From NCBI GenBank assembly GCA_017463105.1, contig JAFTPU010000003.1, positions 1 through 64,000 on the forward strand: a stretch of DNA of 64,000 bases, written 5' to 3'. This document shows positions 36,172-44,961 of this stretch, in pieces. Source of the DNA: Clostridia bacterium (GTDB taxonomy: Bacteria; Bacillota; Clostridia; Christensenellales; Borkfalkiaceae). A model generated the notes under the pieces. It was not told the origin of the DNA. It searched no databases and saw nothing but the letters and a program-made list of their open reading frames with translations. A program made the position numbers and the translations under genes. The first letter of the stretch is position 1. Each line of letters opens with the position of its first letter.

Positions 36172-38040
36172 TTATCTCGTTGCCAGCCACACCATCAACA
36201 CGGATACGTCGGCGGGGTTTACGCCCGAGATCCTGCCCGCCTGTCCAAGGTTCAACGGTCTTACTCGGTTGAGCTTTTCCCGCGCTTCCAAACGCAAGCC
36301 CAGAATCTCGTCGTAGTCGATGTCGGCGGGCAACGTTTTGTCCTCCAAACGCTTCGCACGCTCGATCTGTTCCAGACCCTGCTTTAAATAACCCTCGTAT
36401 TTCACGGTGATCTCCGCCGTTTCCAATACGTCCTTCGAGTATTCCCCGAATACGTTGAAATGCGCCATGATATCCTTTAAAGGCACGGAACGTTTGAGCA
36501 TGTCCGCGTACGAAACGCTGCCGCTCGTCGCGCCGTAGCCGTATTTTTCCAAAAACGCCGTAGCTTCCTTTTGACCCACCCGTGTACGCAACGAATCGAG
36601 TAATTGCCCGTATTTCTCCTTTCGCGCGAGGTATCTTTGATACCGTTCTTCCGTGACGAGTCCGCATGCGTAGCCTTTTTCCGTCAGACGGAAATCGGCA
36701 TTGTCCTGTCGCAGACAAATGCGGTGTTCGGCGCGCGAGGTCATCATTCGGTACGGCTCGTCCGTGCCCTTCGTTACAAGGTCGTCGATAAGCACCCCGA
36801 TATACGCCTCGTCGCGGCGCAGGACGAGCGGGGGAAGTCCGCGAAGCTTGAGCGAGGCGTTCAAGCCCGCCATCAGTCCCTGTGCGGCGGCTTCTTCATA
36901 GCCCGAAGTGCCGTTGATCTGTCCCGCCGTGTATACGCCCTCGATTTTTTTGAATTCCAGCGTGGGAAGAACGTCGAGCGTATCGATACAATCGTATTCG
37001 ATCGCGTAGCCGTAGCGCATGATATCGGCGTTTTCGAGCCCCGCCACGGACGAATACATCGCCCGCTGTACGTCGTGCGGCATCGAGGTCGACATACCCT
37101 GCACGTACACTTCCAAAGTGTCCGCGCCCTCGGGCTCGAGAAATATTTGGTGCCGCTCCTTATCCTTGAACCGTACGACCTTCGTTTCTATCGAGGGACA
37201 ATACCGAGGTCCTGTCGATACGATCGTGCCGTTATAAAGGGGGGAACGCTCGAGATTTTCGAGAATTACCCCGTGCGTTTGCAAATTCGTGTAGGTGAGA
37301 TAGCACGGCATTTTGTTTTCGGGCGGCGCGTCGTGCATGAACGAGAAAGGATAGATATCCGTATCCCCGTTCTGTATCTCGCATTTCGAATAGTCGATCG
37401 TTCGCGAATCCAAGCGCGCGGGCGTACCCGTTTTAAACCGCCGTACGTGGAAACCGAGCGCAATAAGGCTTTCCGTTAAACGGTTGGCGGGCGCGAACCC
37501 GTTCGGACCCGATTTTTGCACGACCTGCCCCGTGATCGTCTCGCCGTTTAAGTACACGCCCGTGCAAAGTATCACGGCGCGGCAGGAAATAATGCCGCCG
37601 TAGGTGGTCTTGACGCCCGTACATTTGCCGTTTTCGGTCAATATTTCCGCCGCTTCCGCCTGAATGATACGGAGATTCGGAGTGTTTTCCAACACCCGCT
37701 TCATTTCTTTATGATATGCGTTTTTATCCGATTGCGCGCGCAGACTCTGTACCGCCGCGCCCTTGCCCACGTTGAGCATACGGATCTGTAAGGCGGTATC
37801 GTCGGCGACGATGCCCATCTGCCCGCCGAGCGCGTCGATCTCGCGGACGAGATGTCCTTTCGCCGTACCGCCGATCGAGGGATTACAGGGTAAAAACGCG
37901 ATACTGTCGAGGTTGAGGGTCAAAAGCGCGGTCTTGATCTCCGTGCGCGCTAACGCCAGCGCCGCCTCGCAACCCGCGTGCCCCGCGCCGATAACCGCCG
38001 CCTCTGCGGCATATTCCAAAAACGAAACTGAATTTTTCAT
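36172..38040 (-). CDS. mnmG: tRNA uridine-34 carboxymethylaminomethyl modification enzyme MnmG
   Basis: FAD-dependent enzyme that, with MnmE, forms (c)mnm5U34 in tRNA wobble positions. 622 residues. Rossmann FAD motif GAGHAGCEAA near residue 17, the LPCNPSIGGTAKGHLVRE region near 50, and a complete C-terminal helical domain. Here mnmG lies downstream of dnaA on the same strand, and its usual neighbours mnmE, rsmG, jag and rnpA are not present. The start ATG is at 38038-38040. Confidence 0.96.
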   Translation of the reverse strand: MKNSVSFLEYAAEAAVIGAGHAGCEAALALARTEIKTALLTLNLDSIAFLPCNPSIGGTAKGHLVREIDALGGQMGIVADDTALQIRMLNVGKGAAVQSLRAQSDKNAYHKEMKRVLENTPNLRIIQAEAAEILTENGKCTGVKTTYGGIISCRAVILCTGVYLNGETITGQVVQKSGPNGFAPANRLTESLIALGFHVRRFKTGTPARLDSRTIDYSKCEIQNGDTDIYPFSFMHDAPPENKMPCYLTYTNLQTHGVILENLERSPLYNGTIVSTGPRYCPSIETKVVRFKDKERHQIFLEPEGADTLEVYVQGMSTSMPHDVQRAMYSSVAGLENADIMRYGYAIEYDCIDTLDVLPTLEFKKIEGVYTAGQINGTSGYEEAAAQGLMAGLNASLKLRGLPPLVLRRDEAYIGVLIDDLVTKGTDEPYRMMTSRAEHRICLRQDNADFRLTEKGYACGLVTEERYQRYLARKEKYGQLLDSLRTRVGQKEATAFLEKYGYGATSGSVSYADMLKRSVPLKDIMAHFNVFGEYSKDVLETAEITVKYEGYLKQGLEQIERAKRLEDKTLPADIDYDEILGLRLEAREKLNRVRPLNLGQAGRISGVNPADVSVLMVWLATR

Positions 38041-38057
38041 AACTTAAAGTAAAGGGT

Positions 38058-38173
38058 CAAGGGACATTGTCCCTTGCGGGAGGTTGAGGGCGGAGCCCTC
38101 GCATTTTTTCAGCCCCAATAAAGCAAAGCGAAGCTTTGCGCCGATACCGCGGAGCGGTAGGTCCCGTCAGGGA
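38058..38173. repeat. Palindrome array between dnaA and mnmG
   Basis: The gap 38041-38180 has no gene. It contains consecutive perfect inverted repeats with 3-nt loops: 38058-38076 (8-bp arms, ATT loop), 38086-38100 (6 bp, GGA), 38123-38139 (7 bp, GAA), 38145-38159 (6 bp, GGA), and 38162-38173 (4-bp arms, 4-nt loop). Confidence 0.75.
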
Positions 38174-38180
38174 AAATAAC

Positions 38181-39515
38181 TTACTTCTTCAAAACGATAT
38201 TCTTGATATCGTCGATCTCTTTCGCGATCTTATCGTTCAGCTTTTCCAGCTTTTCCATTTTGTCGCGCGCGTACATGATCGTCGTATGATCGCGCCCGCC
38301 CAGCGTTTTGCCGATGAAATCGAGGGGAAGCGACAGCATTTCGCACATGAGATACGCGCAGATCTGCCGCGCTTTCGCAAGATCGGCTTTTTTGCCCTTG
38401 CCGAGTAGATCTTCCCTCGATTGCTTAAAATAAGAACATACCGCGGAAATGATCTTGTCGGGCGTTACGTCCTCCTGTTCCTCGCTCTCGTTCACCGATT
38501 CGTTCAACGCCTGCTTGGCAAGGCTGAGCGTGATCGGCTCCTCGTGCAGCTTGCTTGCGAAGATGACCTTCGTCAGTCTGCCCTCGAGCGTACGCACGTC
38601 GTGCCCCGAGTTTTGCGCGAGAAGCTCCAAAACGTCGTCGGGAACCACGCATTTGCGATCGAGCGCTTTCCGCTTCAAAATGGCGATCTTCGTTTCCGTG
38701 GAGGGCGGCTGGATATCCGCGATCATGCCCCCCTCGAAACGGGTGCGCAATCTGTCCTCCAAGGTCGCGATCTCCTTCGGCGGACGGTCGGAGGTGAGCA
38801 CGATCTGCTTACTTTGCGCGGACAGCTCGTTGAAGGTGTGGAAGAACTCCTCCTGTACCTGCGTTTTGTTTTTCAGAAACTGTACGTCGTCGATCATCAA
38901 AACGTCCACGTTTCTGTAATGCAAGCGGAACCGCGCGCCGTTCTTTTGCGTGATCGAATCGATAAACTCGTTCAGGAAATTTTCGCAGGTCGTGTACAGC
39001 ACCTTTTTTTCGGGCGCGCGACGGGCGAGATCGTTGGCGATCGCGTGCATGAGGTGCGTCTTTCCCAAGCCCGATTCCCCGTAGATAAAGAGGGGATTGA
39101 AGGTCTCCCCGGGATTTTCCGCCACCGCTTTCGCCGCCGCGTAAACGAACTTCGTTCCCGGACCCACGACGAAAGAATCGAAGGTGAAATTTTTATTGAT
39201 AGGGGAGGGAGTGAACGCGTCGAACGCGTCCTCTTCCGCGTCCAACGTGAACACGTCGCTCCCGTCCACGACAAGGCGGAAATCGCTTACGCCGAGATCG
39301 CATTTTACGATCGCCTCGCGCAGCTTGTCCGCGAATTTGTTCATGATCGTTTCCGCGTTGGTGTCCGAGGAGGATCTCAAAATGATCTTCCTCCCCGAGA
39401 TATCGACGGGGTCGAGATATTTGAAAAGGTGGTCGTAGGAAATCGGCGAAATGATATTTTTCGCCCGTTCGCTGATCTGTTTCCATACGTATTGAAGTTG
39501 CGTACTTTCTGCCAT
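38181..39515 (-). CDS. dnaA: Chromosomal replication initiator DnaA
   Basis: AAA+ protein that opens the replication origin. 444 residues. Domain I is at the N-terminus (about 1-80). Walker A GESGLGKTH lies near residue 145 and Walker B VLMIDDVQFL near 205. Domain IV with the DNA-binding signature GGRDHTTIMYA lies near 415-425. The usual downstream dnaN is absent: on this strand mnmG comes next after a repeat-filled gap, and recF diverges upstream. TTTTTATCCCCA just upstream is one mismatch from a DnaA box. Confidence 0.97.
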   Translation of the reverse strand: MAESTQLQYVWKQISERAKNIISPISYDHLFKYLDPVDISGRKIILRSSSDTNAETIMNKFADKLREAIVKCDLGVSDFRLVVDGSDVFTLDAEEDAFDAFTPSPINKNFTFDSFVVGPGTKFVYAAAKAVAENPGETFNPLFIYGESGLGKTHLMHAIANDLARRAPEKKVLYTTCENFLNEFIDSITQKNGARFRLHYRNVDVLMIDDVQFLKNKTQVQEEFFHTFNELSAQSKQIVLTSDRPPKEIATLEDRLRTRFEGGMIADIQPPSTETKIAILKRKALDRKCVVPDDVLELLAQNSGHDVRTLEGRLTKVIFASKLHEEPITLSLAKQALNESVNESEEQEDVTPDKIISAVCSYFKQSREDLLGKGKKADLAKARQICAYLMCEMLSLPLDFIGKTLGGRDHTTIMYARDKMEKLEKLNDKIAKEIDDIKNIVLKK

Positions 39516-39569
39516 AACGTTTTTATCCCCATTTACAGATTATTTTTTCTCTTTTTACCGTTTATAATC

Positions 39570-39598
39570 TTGAAATTTGAAAAATTATTTGATATAAT
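39570..39598 (+). promoter_or_regulatory. Promoter of recF
   Basis: TTGAAA (39570-39575), 17-nt spacer, TATAAT (39593-39598). It lies in the 138-bp dnaA-recF divergent gap, which is otherwise A/T-rich with a single DnaA-box-like 9-mer. Confidence 0.65.
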
Positions 39599-39653
39599 TA
39601 TAATACAAAATTCGAGGAAAAGAAAGCGATTTCGGGCGGTTTTTTCAAGGATT

Positions 39654-40739
39654 ATGCAAATAAAAAAATTATTCCTTCAAAATTTCAGAAATTACGAAAA
39701 GGAAACGTTCGCTTTTTCCGACGGCTTGAACGTGCTTTTCGGCAAAAACGCGCAGGGGAAAACCAACTGCGCCGAAGCCGTTTTCTATCTTTGCACGGGC
39801 GCGTCGCTGCGTATCCGCCACGACAAACAGCTCGTGAAAATAGGCGCGGAATCGGCAAAGATCACCGCCGAGGCGGAAAACCGTTACGGCAGGGTCACGA
39901 TCGAAGCCGATATCTTCGAAAACAAACGCGAGATCAGGGTCAACGGCACGAAAATCACCAAAAACGCCGATCTGATGGGACATATCAACAGCGTGTTCTT
40001 CTCCCCCGGCGAGCTTCGCCTCATTCAGGACGGACCCGACGAACGCCGTCGGTTTATGAATATTTCCATTTCCCAAACCTCGCCCGCGTATTACACCGCG
40101 CTTCTTCGGTATAACAAAATACTCGATCAACGCAACGCGCTCCTTAAAAATTCCGATTATTCCCTCGTTTTGGACACCCTGCCCGTATGGGACGAACAGC
40201 TTTGCAAATACGCCGCGACGGTGGTCAAAAAACGCGCGGAATTTTTGGACAAGCTCGCTCCGTACGCCAAGGAACTGCACGCGTATCTGACGGACGGCGC
40301 GGAGGAGCTCGTCGTTCGTCCCGATAAAAAATACGAGGGGGACGAGGACGAGATCGCCAAAACGCTTTTGCGCAGACTTTCCAACAATTACGACAAAGAC
40401 CTTCGTCTGGGCTTTACGACGGTGGGACCGCATCGCGACGATCTGGACGTGCTGATCTCGGGCGTCGACGCCAAGGCGTACGCCTCGCAGGGACAGACCC
40501 GCACGGCGGCGCTTTCGATGAAGCTCGCGGAAGTGCGGATATTCAAAGACCTTTCGGGCGAATATCCTATCCTCGTGCTCGACGACGTGATGAGCGAGCT
40601 CGATCTTCCCCGCAGAAAGAAGCTGTTGCAACGTATCCACGGCATACAGACCATTCTGACCTGCACGCACGCCGAACGCGTTCTGTACGGCACGGAATGT
40701 AACAAGATCCGTATCGAAGGCGGACGCATCAAAGAATAA
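39654..40739 (+). CDS. recF: DNA replication and repair protein RecF
   Basis: SMC-like ATPase that helps load RecA at ssDNA gaps. 361 residues. Walker A GKNAQGKTN near residue 31, signature region YASQGQTRTAALSMKLAE, Walker B ILVLDDVMSELD near 303. The ATG at 39654 gives the canonical MQIKKLFLQNFRNY start; AAGGA lies only 2-3 nt upstream, shorter than usual. The open frame continues upstream antisense to dnaA, but that is rejected because the promoter lies inside it. recF diverges from dnaA instead of following dnaN. Confidence 0.95.
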   Translation: MQIKKLFLQNFRNYEKETFAFSDGLNVLFGKNAQGKTNCAEAVFYLCTGASLRIRHDKQLVKIGAESAKITAEAENRYGRVTIEADIFENKREIRVNGTKITKNADLMGHINSVFFSPGELRLIQDGPDERRRFMNISISQTSPAYYTALLRYNKILDQRNALLKNSDYSLVLDTLPVWDEQLCKYAATVVKKRAEFLDKLAPYAKELHAYLTDGAEELVVRPDKKYEGDEDEIAKTLLRRLSNNYDKDLRLGFTTVGPHRDDLDVLISGVDAKAYASQGQTRTAALSMKLAEVRIFKDLSGEYPILVLDDVMSELDLPRRKKLLQRIHGIQTILTCTHAERVLYGTECNKIRIEGGRIKE

Positions 40740-40787
40740 AATCCCTCGCCCGCGCCCATACTGTCAAAGCGTAAAGAGGACAGGGGA

Positions 40788-41594
40788 ATGGGAAAATTAC
40801 GTGGAATTTTCATAAAATTACTCACGCCCGTTTTAGCGGGCGTGTTTTCCTTTGCGTGCGCTTTGTCCGCTTTGCCCGCGCTTTTCCCGTCCGCCGCCCC
40901 GTCCGAAAAATGGGAAAAGCTGTCCTCTTATACGACTTATTTTAACGCGGAGGACAAGGGCAGGAGCGGCAACATCGTCACCGCCGCTTCGCTCATCGAC
41001 GGTATCACCGTACAGGCGTACGGCGAGTTTTCCTTTAACCAAACGGTCGGTCGGCGTACGGCGGAGGCGGGCTTTCAACAGGCGAAGATCATCGTGAACG
41101 GCGAATACGTGCTGGGCGTCGGCGGCGGAGTGTGTCAGGTGAGCACCACGCTCTATAACGCCGCGCTCAAATCGGGTTTGGAGATCGTCGAGTTCCATCC
41201 GCACTCTTTGCAAGTGCCTTACGTTGCGCCCTCGCGCGACGCGATGGTATCCACCGAAAGCGATCTCAAATTTTTCAACCCCTACGCAAACCCCGTCCGC
41301 CTTTCCGCGCAGGTGTTCGACGGCGGGATAAGGGTATCCTTTTACGGGAAAAACGAGGGGGACAGGTACGAGATCACCGCTTCCGTGCTCGCCGAGATCC
41401 CGCCGCCTCCGCCCATCGTAAAGGAGGGGGAGACGGAGGGCATACTCCGTTCTCCGAAAAACGGAGTGAAGAGCGAGGCGTATCTGGAACGCTATCGCGG
41501 CGACAAGCTTTTGTCCCGAAAACGCCTCCGCGAGGACGAGTATCGCCCCGTTCAAGGGATACTCGTCAAAAAAATCGGAAATACGACCGATTAA
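40788..41594 (+). CDS. VanW family protein
   Basis: Function not established; VanW proteins occur in some glycopeptide-resistance clusters and widely in Clostridia envelopes. 268 residues. An N-terminal signal or anchor (about 8-32) is followed by the VanW domain (about 40-195): the region YTTYFN, GEFSFNQTVGRRT, GGGVCQVSTTLYNAAL and HSLQVPY. A proline-rich linker (about 205-215) leads to a basic C-terminus. No van ligase or dipeptidase genes are nearby, so resistance is not implied. Probably co-transcribed with recF (48-nt gap). Confidence 0.9.
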   Translation: MGKLRGIFIKLLTPVLAGVFSFACALSALPALFPSAAPSEKWEKLSSYTTYFNAEDKGRSGNIVTAASLIDGITVQAYGEFSFNQTVGRRTAEAGFQQAKIIVNGEYVLGVGGGVCQVSTTLYNAALKSGLEIVEFHPHSLQVPYVAPSRDAMVSTESDLKFFNPYANPVRLSAQVFDGGIRVSFYGKNEGDRYEITASVLAEIPPPPPIVKEGETEGILRSPKNGVKSEAYLERYRGDKLLSRKRLREDEYRPVQGILVKKIGNTTD

Positions 41595-41608
41595 ATTGCT
41601 TCAAACGA

Positions 41609-41637
41609 TTGTGTTTTCTCCGAAAAAATGTTATAAT
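41609..41637 (+). promoter_or_regulatory. Promoter of asnS
   Basis: TTGTGT (41609-41614), 17-nt spacer, TATAAT (41632-41637). The leader has a CGAAAAG/CTTTTCG hairpin (41679-41699) but no T-box sequence. Confidence 0.55.
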
Positions 41638-41734
41638 AAAAAAGTATAAAATCAGGAAAAGTAACGCCTTTTGCTTACGAAAAGAAAAAAGCTTTTCGTG
41701 GCGAGGATAAAAATTATGCAAAGGCAGGTTGATT

Positions 41735-43126
41735 ATGGAGAGGATACAACTCAAAGAACTTAACGCAAATCTTTCCGCGTACGACGGCAAAGCCGTTACG
41801 GTAGCGGGTTGGGCGAGAACGATCCGCGATTCGAAAGCGTTCGGCTTTATCGAACTCAACGACGGCAGCTGTTTCAAGAGCACGCAGATCGTGTTCGAGC
41901 GCGCAAACCTTGAAAATTACGAGGAGATCGCGCACACCAACGTGGGTGCGGCGCTCATCGTCAAAGGTATCGTGGTGCTCACGCCCGAAAACAAACAACC
42001 CTACGAGATCAAAGCGACGGAGGTTATCGTCGAAGGGGAATCGACGCCCGATTATCCCTTGCAGAAAAAACGCCACTCCGTCGAGTTTTTGCGCGAGATC
42101 GCCTATCTGAGACCGAGGACGAACCTCTTCGGCGCGGCGTTCCGTATCCGCAGCGAAGCGGCGATCGCCATTCATAAATTCTTCAACGACCGCGGCTTCG
42201 TGTACGTGCATACGCCCATCATCACGGGGAGCGACTGCGAGGGCGCGGGCGCGATGTTTCAGGTAACGACGCTCGATCTTTCCGCGGAGAAAAAGGCGGG
42301 CGAGCCCGATTATAAAGAGGATTTCTTCGGCAAGAAAGCGGCGCTCACCGTTTCGGGACAGCTCAACGCCGAAACGTACGCGATGGCGTTCGGCAACGTA
42401 TATACGTTCGGTCCCACCTTCCGCGCGGAACATTCCAACACGGCGCGCCATGCGGCGGAATTTTGGATGATCGAGCCGGAAATGGCGTTCTGCGACCTTG
42501 CGGGCGATATGGACGTGGCGGAAGCGATGGTAAAATACGTGATCGATTACGTAAGCGAAACGTGCAAAGACGAGCTGAACTTCCTCAATCAATTCGTGGA
42601 CAAAGGCTTGCTCGAACGTCTGAAAAACGTTTCCGAAAACGCGTTCGTGCGTCTGACGTATACGGAAGCGATCGAGATACTGAAGCAGAACGCAGACAAA
42701 TTCGACGATAAAAATATTTTCTGGGGCAAGGATCTGCAAAGCGAGCACGAACGTTTCCTCACCGAGCAGGTGTATAAAAAGCCCGTATTCCTCACCGATT
42801 ATCCGAAGGAGATCAAGGCGTTCTATATGAAACAGAATCCCGACGGCAAGACGGTGGCGGCGGCAGACCTTCTCGTGCCGGGGATCGGCGAGCTTGTCGG
42901 CGGCTCGCAGAGAGAAGAAAATTACGACAAGCTGTATAACCGTATCAAGGAGCTGGGCATGGATCCCGAGGATTATTCGTGGTATCTCGATCTGCGCAAA
43001 TACGGCGGCACGACGCACAGCGGTTTCGGGCTGGGCTTCGAAAGAATGGTAATGTATTTGACGGGGATATCGAATATCCGCGACGTCGTACCGTACCCTC
43101 GTACGTTCGGCGATTTGAAATACTAA
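41735..43126 (+). CDS. asnS: Asparaginyl-tRNA synthetase
   Basis: Class IIb synthetase charging tRNA-Asn. 463 residues. The N-terminal OB-fold anticodon-binding domain contains [21 protein letters not shown]. The catalytic domain has motif 2 ([21 protein letters not shown]) and motif 3 ([15 protein letters not shown]). It is distinguished from AspRS by the compact length and the FWMIEPE sequence. ATG at 41735 is preferred (AGGCAGG 6 nt upstream) over TTG at 41729. A short GTGAA palindrome follows the stop. Confidence 0.96.
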   Translation: MERIQLKELNANLSAYDGKAVTVAGWARTIRDSKAFGFIELNDGSCFKSTQIVFERANLENYEEIAHTNVGAALIVKGIVVLTPENKQPYEIKATEVIVEGESTPDYPLQKKRHSVEFLREIAYLRPRTNLFGAAFRIRSEAAIAIHKFFNDRGFVYVHTPIITGSDCEGAGAMFQVTTLDLSAEKKAGEPDYKEDFFGKKAALTVSGQLNAETYAMAFGNVYTFGPTFRAEHSNTARHAAEFWMIEPEMAFCDLAGDMDVAEAMVKYVIDYVSETCKDELNFLNQFVDKGLLERLKNVSENAFVRLTYTEAIEILKQNADKFDDKNIFWGKDLQSEHERFLTEQVYKKPVFLTDYPKEIKAFYMKQNPDGKTVAAADLLVPGIGELVGGSQREENYDKLYNRIKELGMDPEDYSWYLDLRKYGGTTHSGFGLGFERMVMYLTGISNIRDVVPYPRTFGDLKY

Positions 43127-43129
43127 AAG

Positions 43130-43160
43130 AGTGAAGTTTTCACTTTTAAGCCCCGCTTAA
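43130..43160. repeat. Two small palindromes after asnS
   Basis: AGTGAA-GTT-TTCACT (43130-43144) and TTAAG-CCCCG-CTTAA (43146-43160). They resemble the GTGAA/TTCAC pieces downstream of tgt. Confidence 0.55.
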
Positions 43161-43188
43161 AAAATTCACTTGTAATCAGGAGAACATT

Positions 43189-44244
43189 ATGACGAAAATC
43201 ATCATTGACGCAATGGGCGGCGACTACGCGCCCAAACAGCAGGTGGCGGGCGCAGTCAACGCCTTGCAAAACGATAAGGATCTGTATCTGATCCTCGTCG
43301 GCGACGAGGCGCAGATCAAAGCCGAGCTCGCCGATAAAAACTACGACGCTTCGCGCATGGAGATCGTACATACCACCGAGACGATCGGCATGGAGGAGAT
43401 CCCCACGAAAGCCGTCAAGACGAAAAAGGATTCCTCCCTCGTCGTGGCGTTCCGTATGCTCAAGGAGGGCAAGGCGGACGGACTCGTTTCCTCCGGCTCG
43501 ACGGGCGCGGTGCTCACTGCGGGCGTACTTATTTTAGGCAGATTGAAGGGCGTTTCCCGTCCCGCGCTCTGCCCCGCGATCCCCAATTATAGGGGCGAAA
43601 GCACCTTCCTTTGCGATTGCGGTGCAAATCTCGAATGTAAACCGATCAATCTTATCCATTTCGCCGTGATGGCGACGGCGTACGCACAGGCGGTGTACGG
43701 CGTGAAAAGTCCACGCGTGGGCTTGCTCAACAACGGCACGGAGGACCATAAGGGGCTTCTTTTGCAACAGGAGACGCACGCGCTTCTCAAAAATATCGAC
43801 TGTATCAATTATACGGGCAACGCGGAGGCGCGCGAGCTGATGTACGGCGAGCTCGACGTAATGGTTGCGGACGGCTTCACGGGCAATATCGCGATGAAGG
43901 CGATCGAGGGCTGCGGAAAAACGGTGTCCACTATTTTGAAACGCGAATATAAACGCAATCTTTGGACGAAGATAGGCGCTTTGCTTTCGGGCGGCGTGAT
44001 CAAAAACATCAAAGGCTCGCTCGATTACGAAAGCAAGGGCGGCGCGATGTTTCTCGGCTTGAATAAAGCGGTGGTGAAAGGGCACGGCAATTCGAAAGCC
44101 CGCGCGTTCGAGGTCTGCATTTCGCAGGCGGCAAACGCCGTGCGTGGGGATATGGTCGCCAAGATGAAAGCGATGATCGACGCCGTCAATATCGACGCGC
44201 TGGCAAAACCCGCCGAAGCGGCGGCGGAAAACGGTGCGCAATAA
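43189..44244 (+). CDS. plsX: Phosphate acyltransferase PlsX
   Basis: Peripheral membrane enzyme converting acyl-ACP to acyl phosphate, the first step of phospholipid synthesis by the PlsX/PlsY route. 351 residues. Conserved IIDAMGGDYAPKQQV start, SSGSTGAVLTAG near 105, LLNNGTEDHKG near 180, and the C-terminal region through GAMFLGLNKAVVKGHGNSKA. AGGAG 8 nt before the ATG. rnc starts one base after the stop. The acpP gene that often separates plsX and rnc is missing. Confidence 0.96.
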   Translation: MTKIIIDAMGGDYAPKQQVAGAVNALQNDKDLYLILVGDEAQIKAELADKNYDASRMEIVHTTETIGMEEIPTKAVKTKKDSSLVVAFRMLKEGKADGLVSSGSTGAVLTAGVLILGRLKGVSRPALCPAIPNYRGESTFLCDCGANLECKPINLIHFAVMATAYAQAVYGVKSPRVGLLNNGTEDHKGLLLQQETHALLKNIDCINYTGNAEARELMYGELDVMVADGFTGNIAMKAIEGCGKTVSTILKREYKRNLWTKIGALLSGGVIKNIKGSLDYESKGGAMFLGLNKAVVKGHGNSKARAFEVCISQAANAVRGDMVAKMKAMIDAVNIDALAKPAEAAAENGAQ

Positions 44245-44245
44245 T

Positions 44246-44929
44246 ATGGACTTCCCGTATGCGGAGGTCGAGCAAAAGCTCGGCTACGTTTTCCATAATA
44301 AAAAACTTTTGCAACAGGCGTTTACCCATTCGTCCTATTCCAACCGTTACGGCACGGGCGATAACGAACGCATGGAATATCTCGGCGACTCGGTGTTGCA
44401 GCTGATCGTCACCGAATGGCAGTATCGCAACGACGCGCAAGCCTCGGAGGGGAAGCTCACCGCCAAGCGACAGAAGCTCGTTTGCAAGGACGCGCTCGAC
44501 AGCGCGGTGGACGCGCTCGGGATTTGGCAATATTTGCTCGCTTCGGGTACGGAATACAACGTGCGGGGCAAGGCGAAATCCAGCCTTTTCGAGGCAGTCG
44601 CGGCGGCGATCTATCTCGACGGCGGGTATAAGGCGGCGAAGAGATTCGTGCTCGAACACGGCAACGTGCATTTCGACGTGCAGGTGGGCAATCCCAAAGG
44701 CGAACTGAAAGAATTTTTGGAAAAGCGCGGAGCGGAAGAGCCCGTTTATGAAGTGGAAAAAACGGGCAAGGACAACAGCCCCTATTTCCATTGCGTCGCG
44801 TATGCGCTCGGCGAAAGCGCGAAAGGGGAAGGAAGAACGAAAAAGGAAGCGGAAGCCACCGCGGCGGCGCGCCTTTTGTGGGAGCTGGAAAAGAGAACGC
44901 AGTCCCCCGTAAAAAAGAGAAAAAAATAA
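44246..44929 (+). CDS. rnc: Ribonuclease III
   Basis: Double-strand-specific endoribonuclease that matures rRNA and processes structured leaders. 227 residues. Catalytic signature NERMEYLGDSVLQL near residues 38-50, second metal Glu region FEAVAAAIYLDGGY near 117, and a C-terminal dsRNA-binding domain (about 150-222). Start ATG at 44246 follows the plsX stop by one base, so translation is coupled. Confidence 0.96.
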   Translation: MDFPYAEVEQKLGYVFHNKKLLQQAFTHSSYSNRYGTGDNERMEYLGDSVLQLIVTEWQYRNDAQASEGKLTAKRQKLVCKDALDSAVDALGIWQYLLASGTEYNVRGKAKSSLFEAVAAAIYLDGGYKAAKRFVLEHGNVHFDVQVGNPKGELKEFLEKRGAEEPVYEVEKTGKDNSPYFHCVAYALGESAKGEGRTKKEAEATAAARLLWELEKRTQSPVKKRKK

Positions 44930-44961
44930 AGTATATAGATATATATAACAAGGAGTACATT

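Noticed and set aside
39516..39653. Possible replication origin between dnaA and recF
   Set aside because: Only one 9-mer (TTATCCCCA) is close to a DnaA box, there is no box cluster, and genes on both sides mostly run the same way, so no strand switch supports an origin.
38421..39653. In-frame upstream extension of recF across dnaA
   Set aside because: The recF promoter lies inside it and the conserved RecF N-terminus starts at 39654.
40788..41594. Vancomycin resistance locus from the VanW gene
   Set aside because: No vanA/B ligase, vanH, vanX or regulator genes are nearby; VanW-domain proteins are common in Clostridia without resistance.
41638..41734. T-box riboswitch before asnS
   Set aside because: The AGGGTGG-type T-box sequence and specifier/antiterminator layout are absent; only a small hairpin is present.
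44791..44961. N-terminal extension of smc overlapping rnc
   Set aside because: The extension is not SMC-like, and a good AAGGAG precedes the TTG at 44962.
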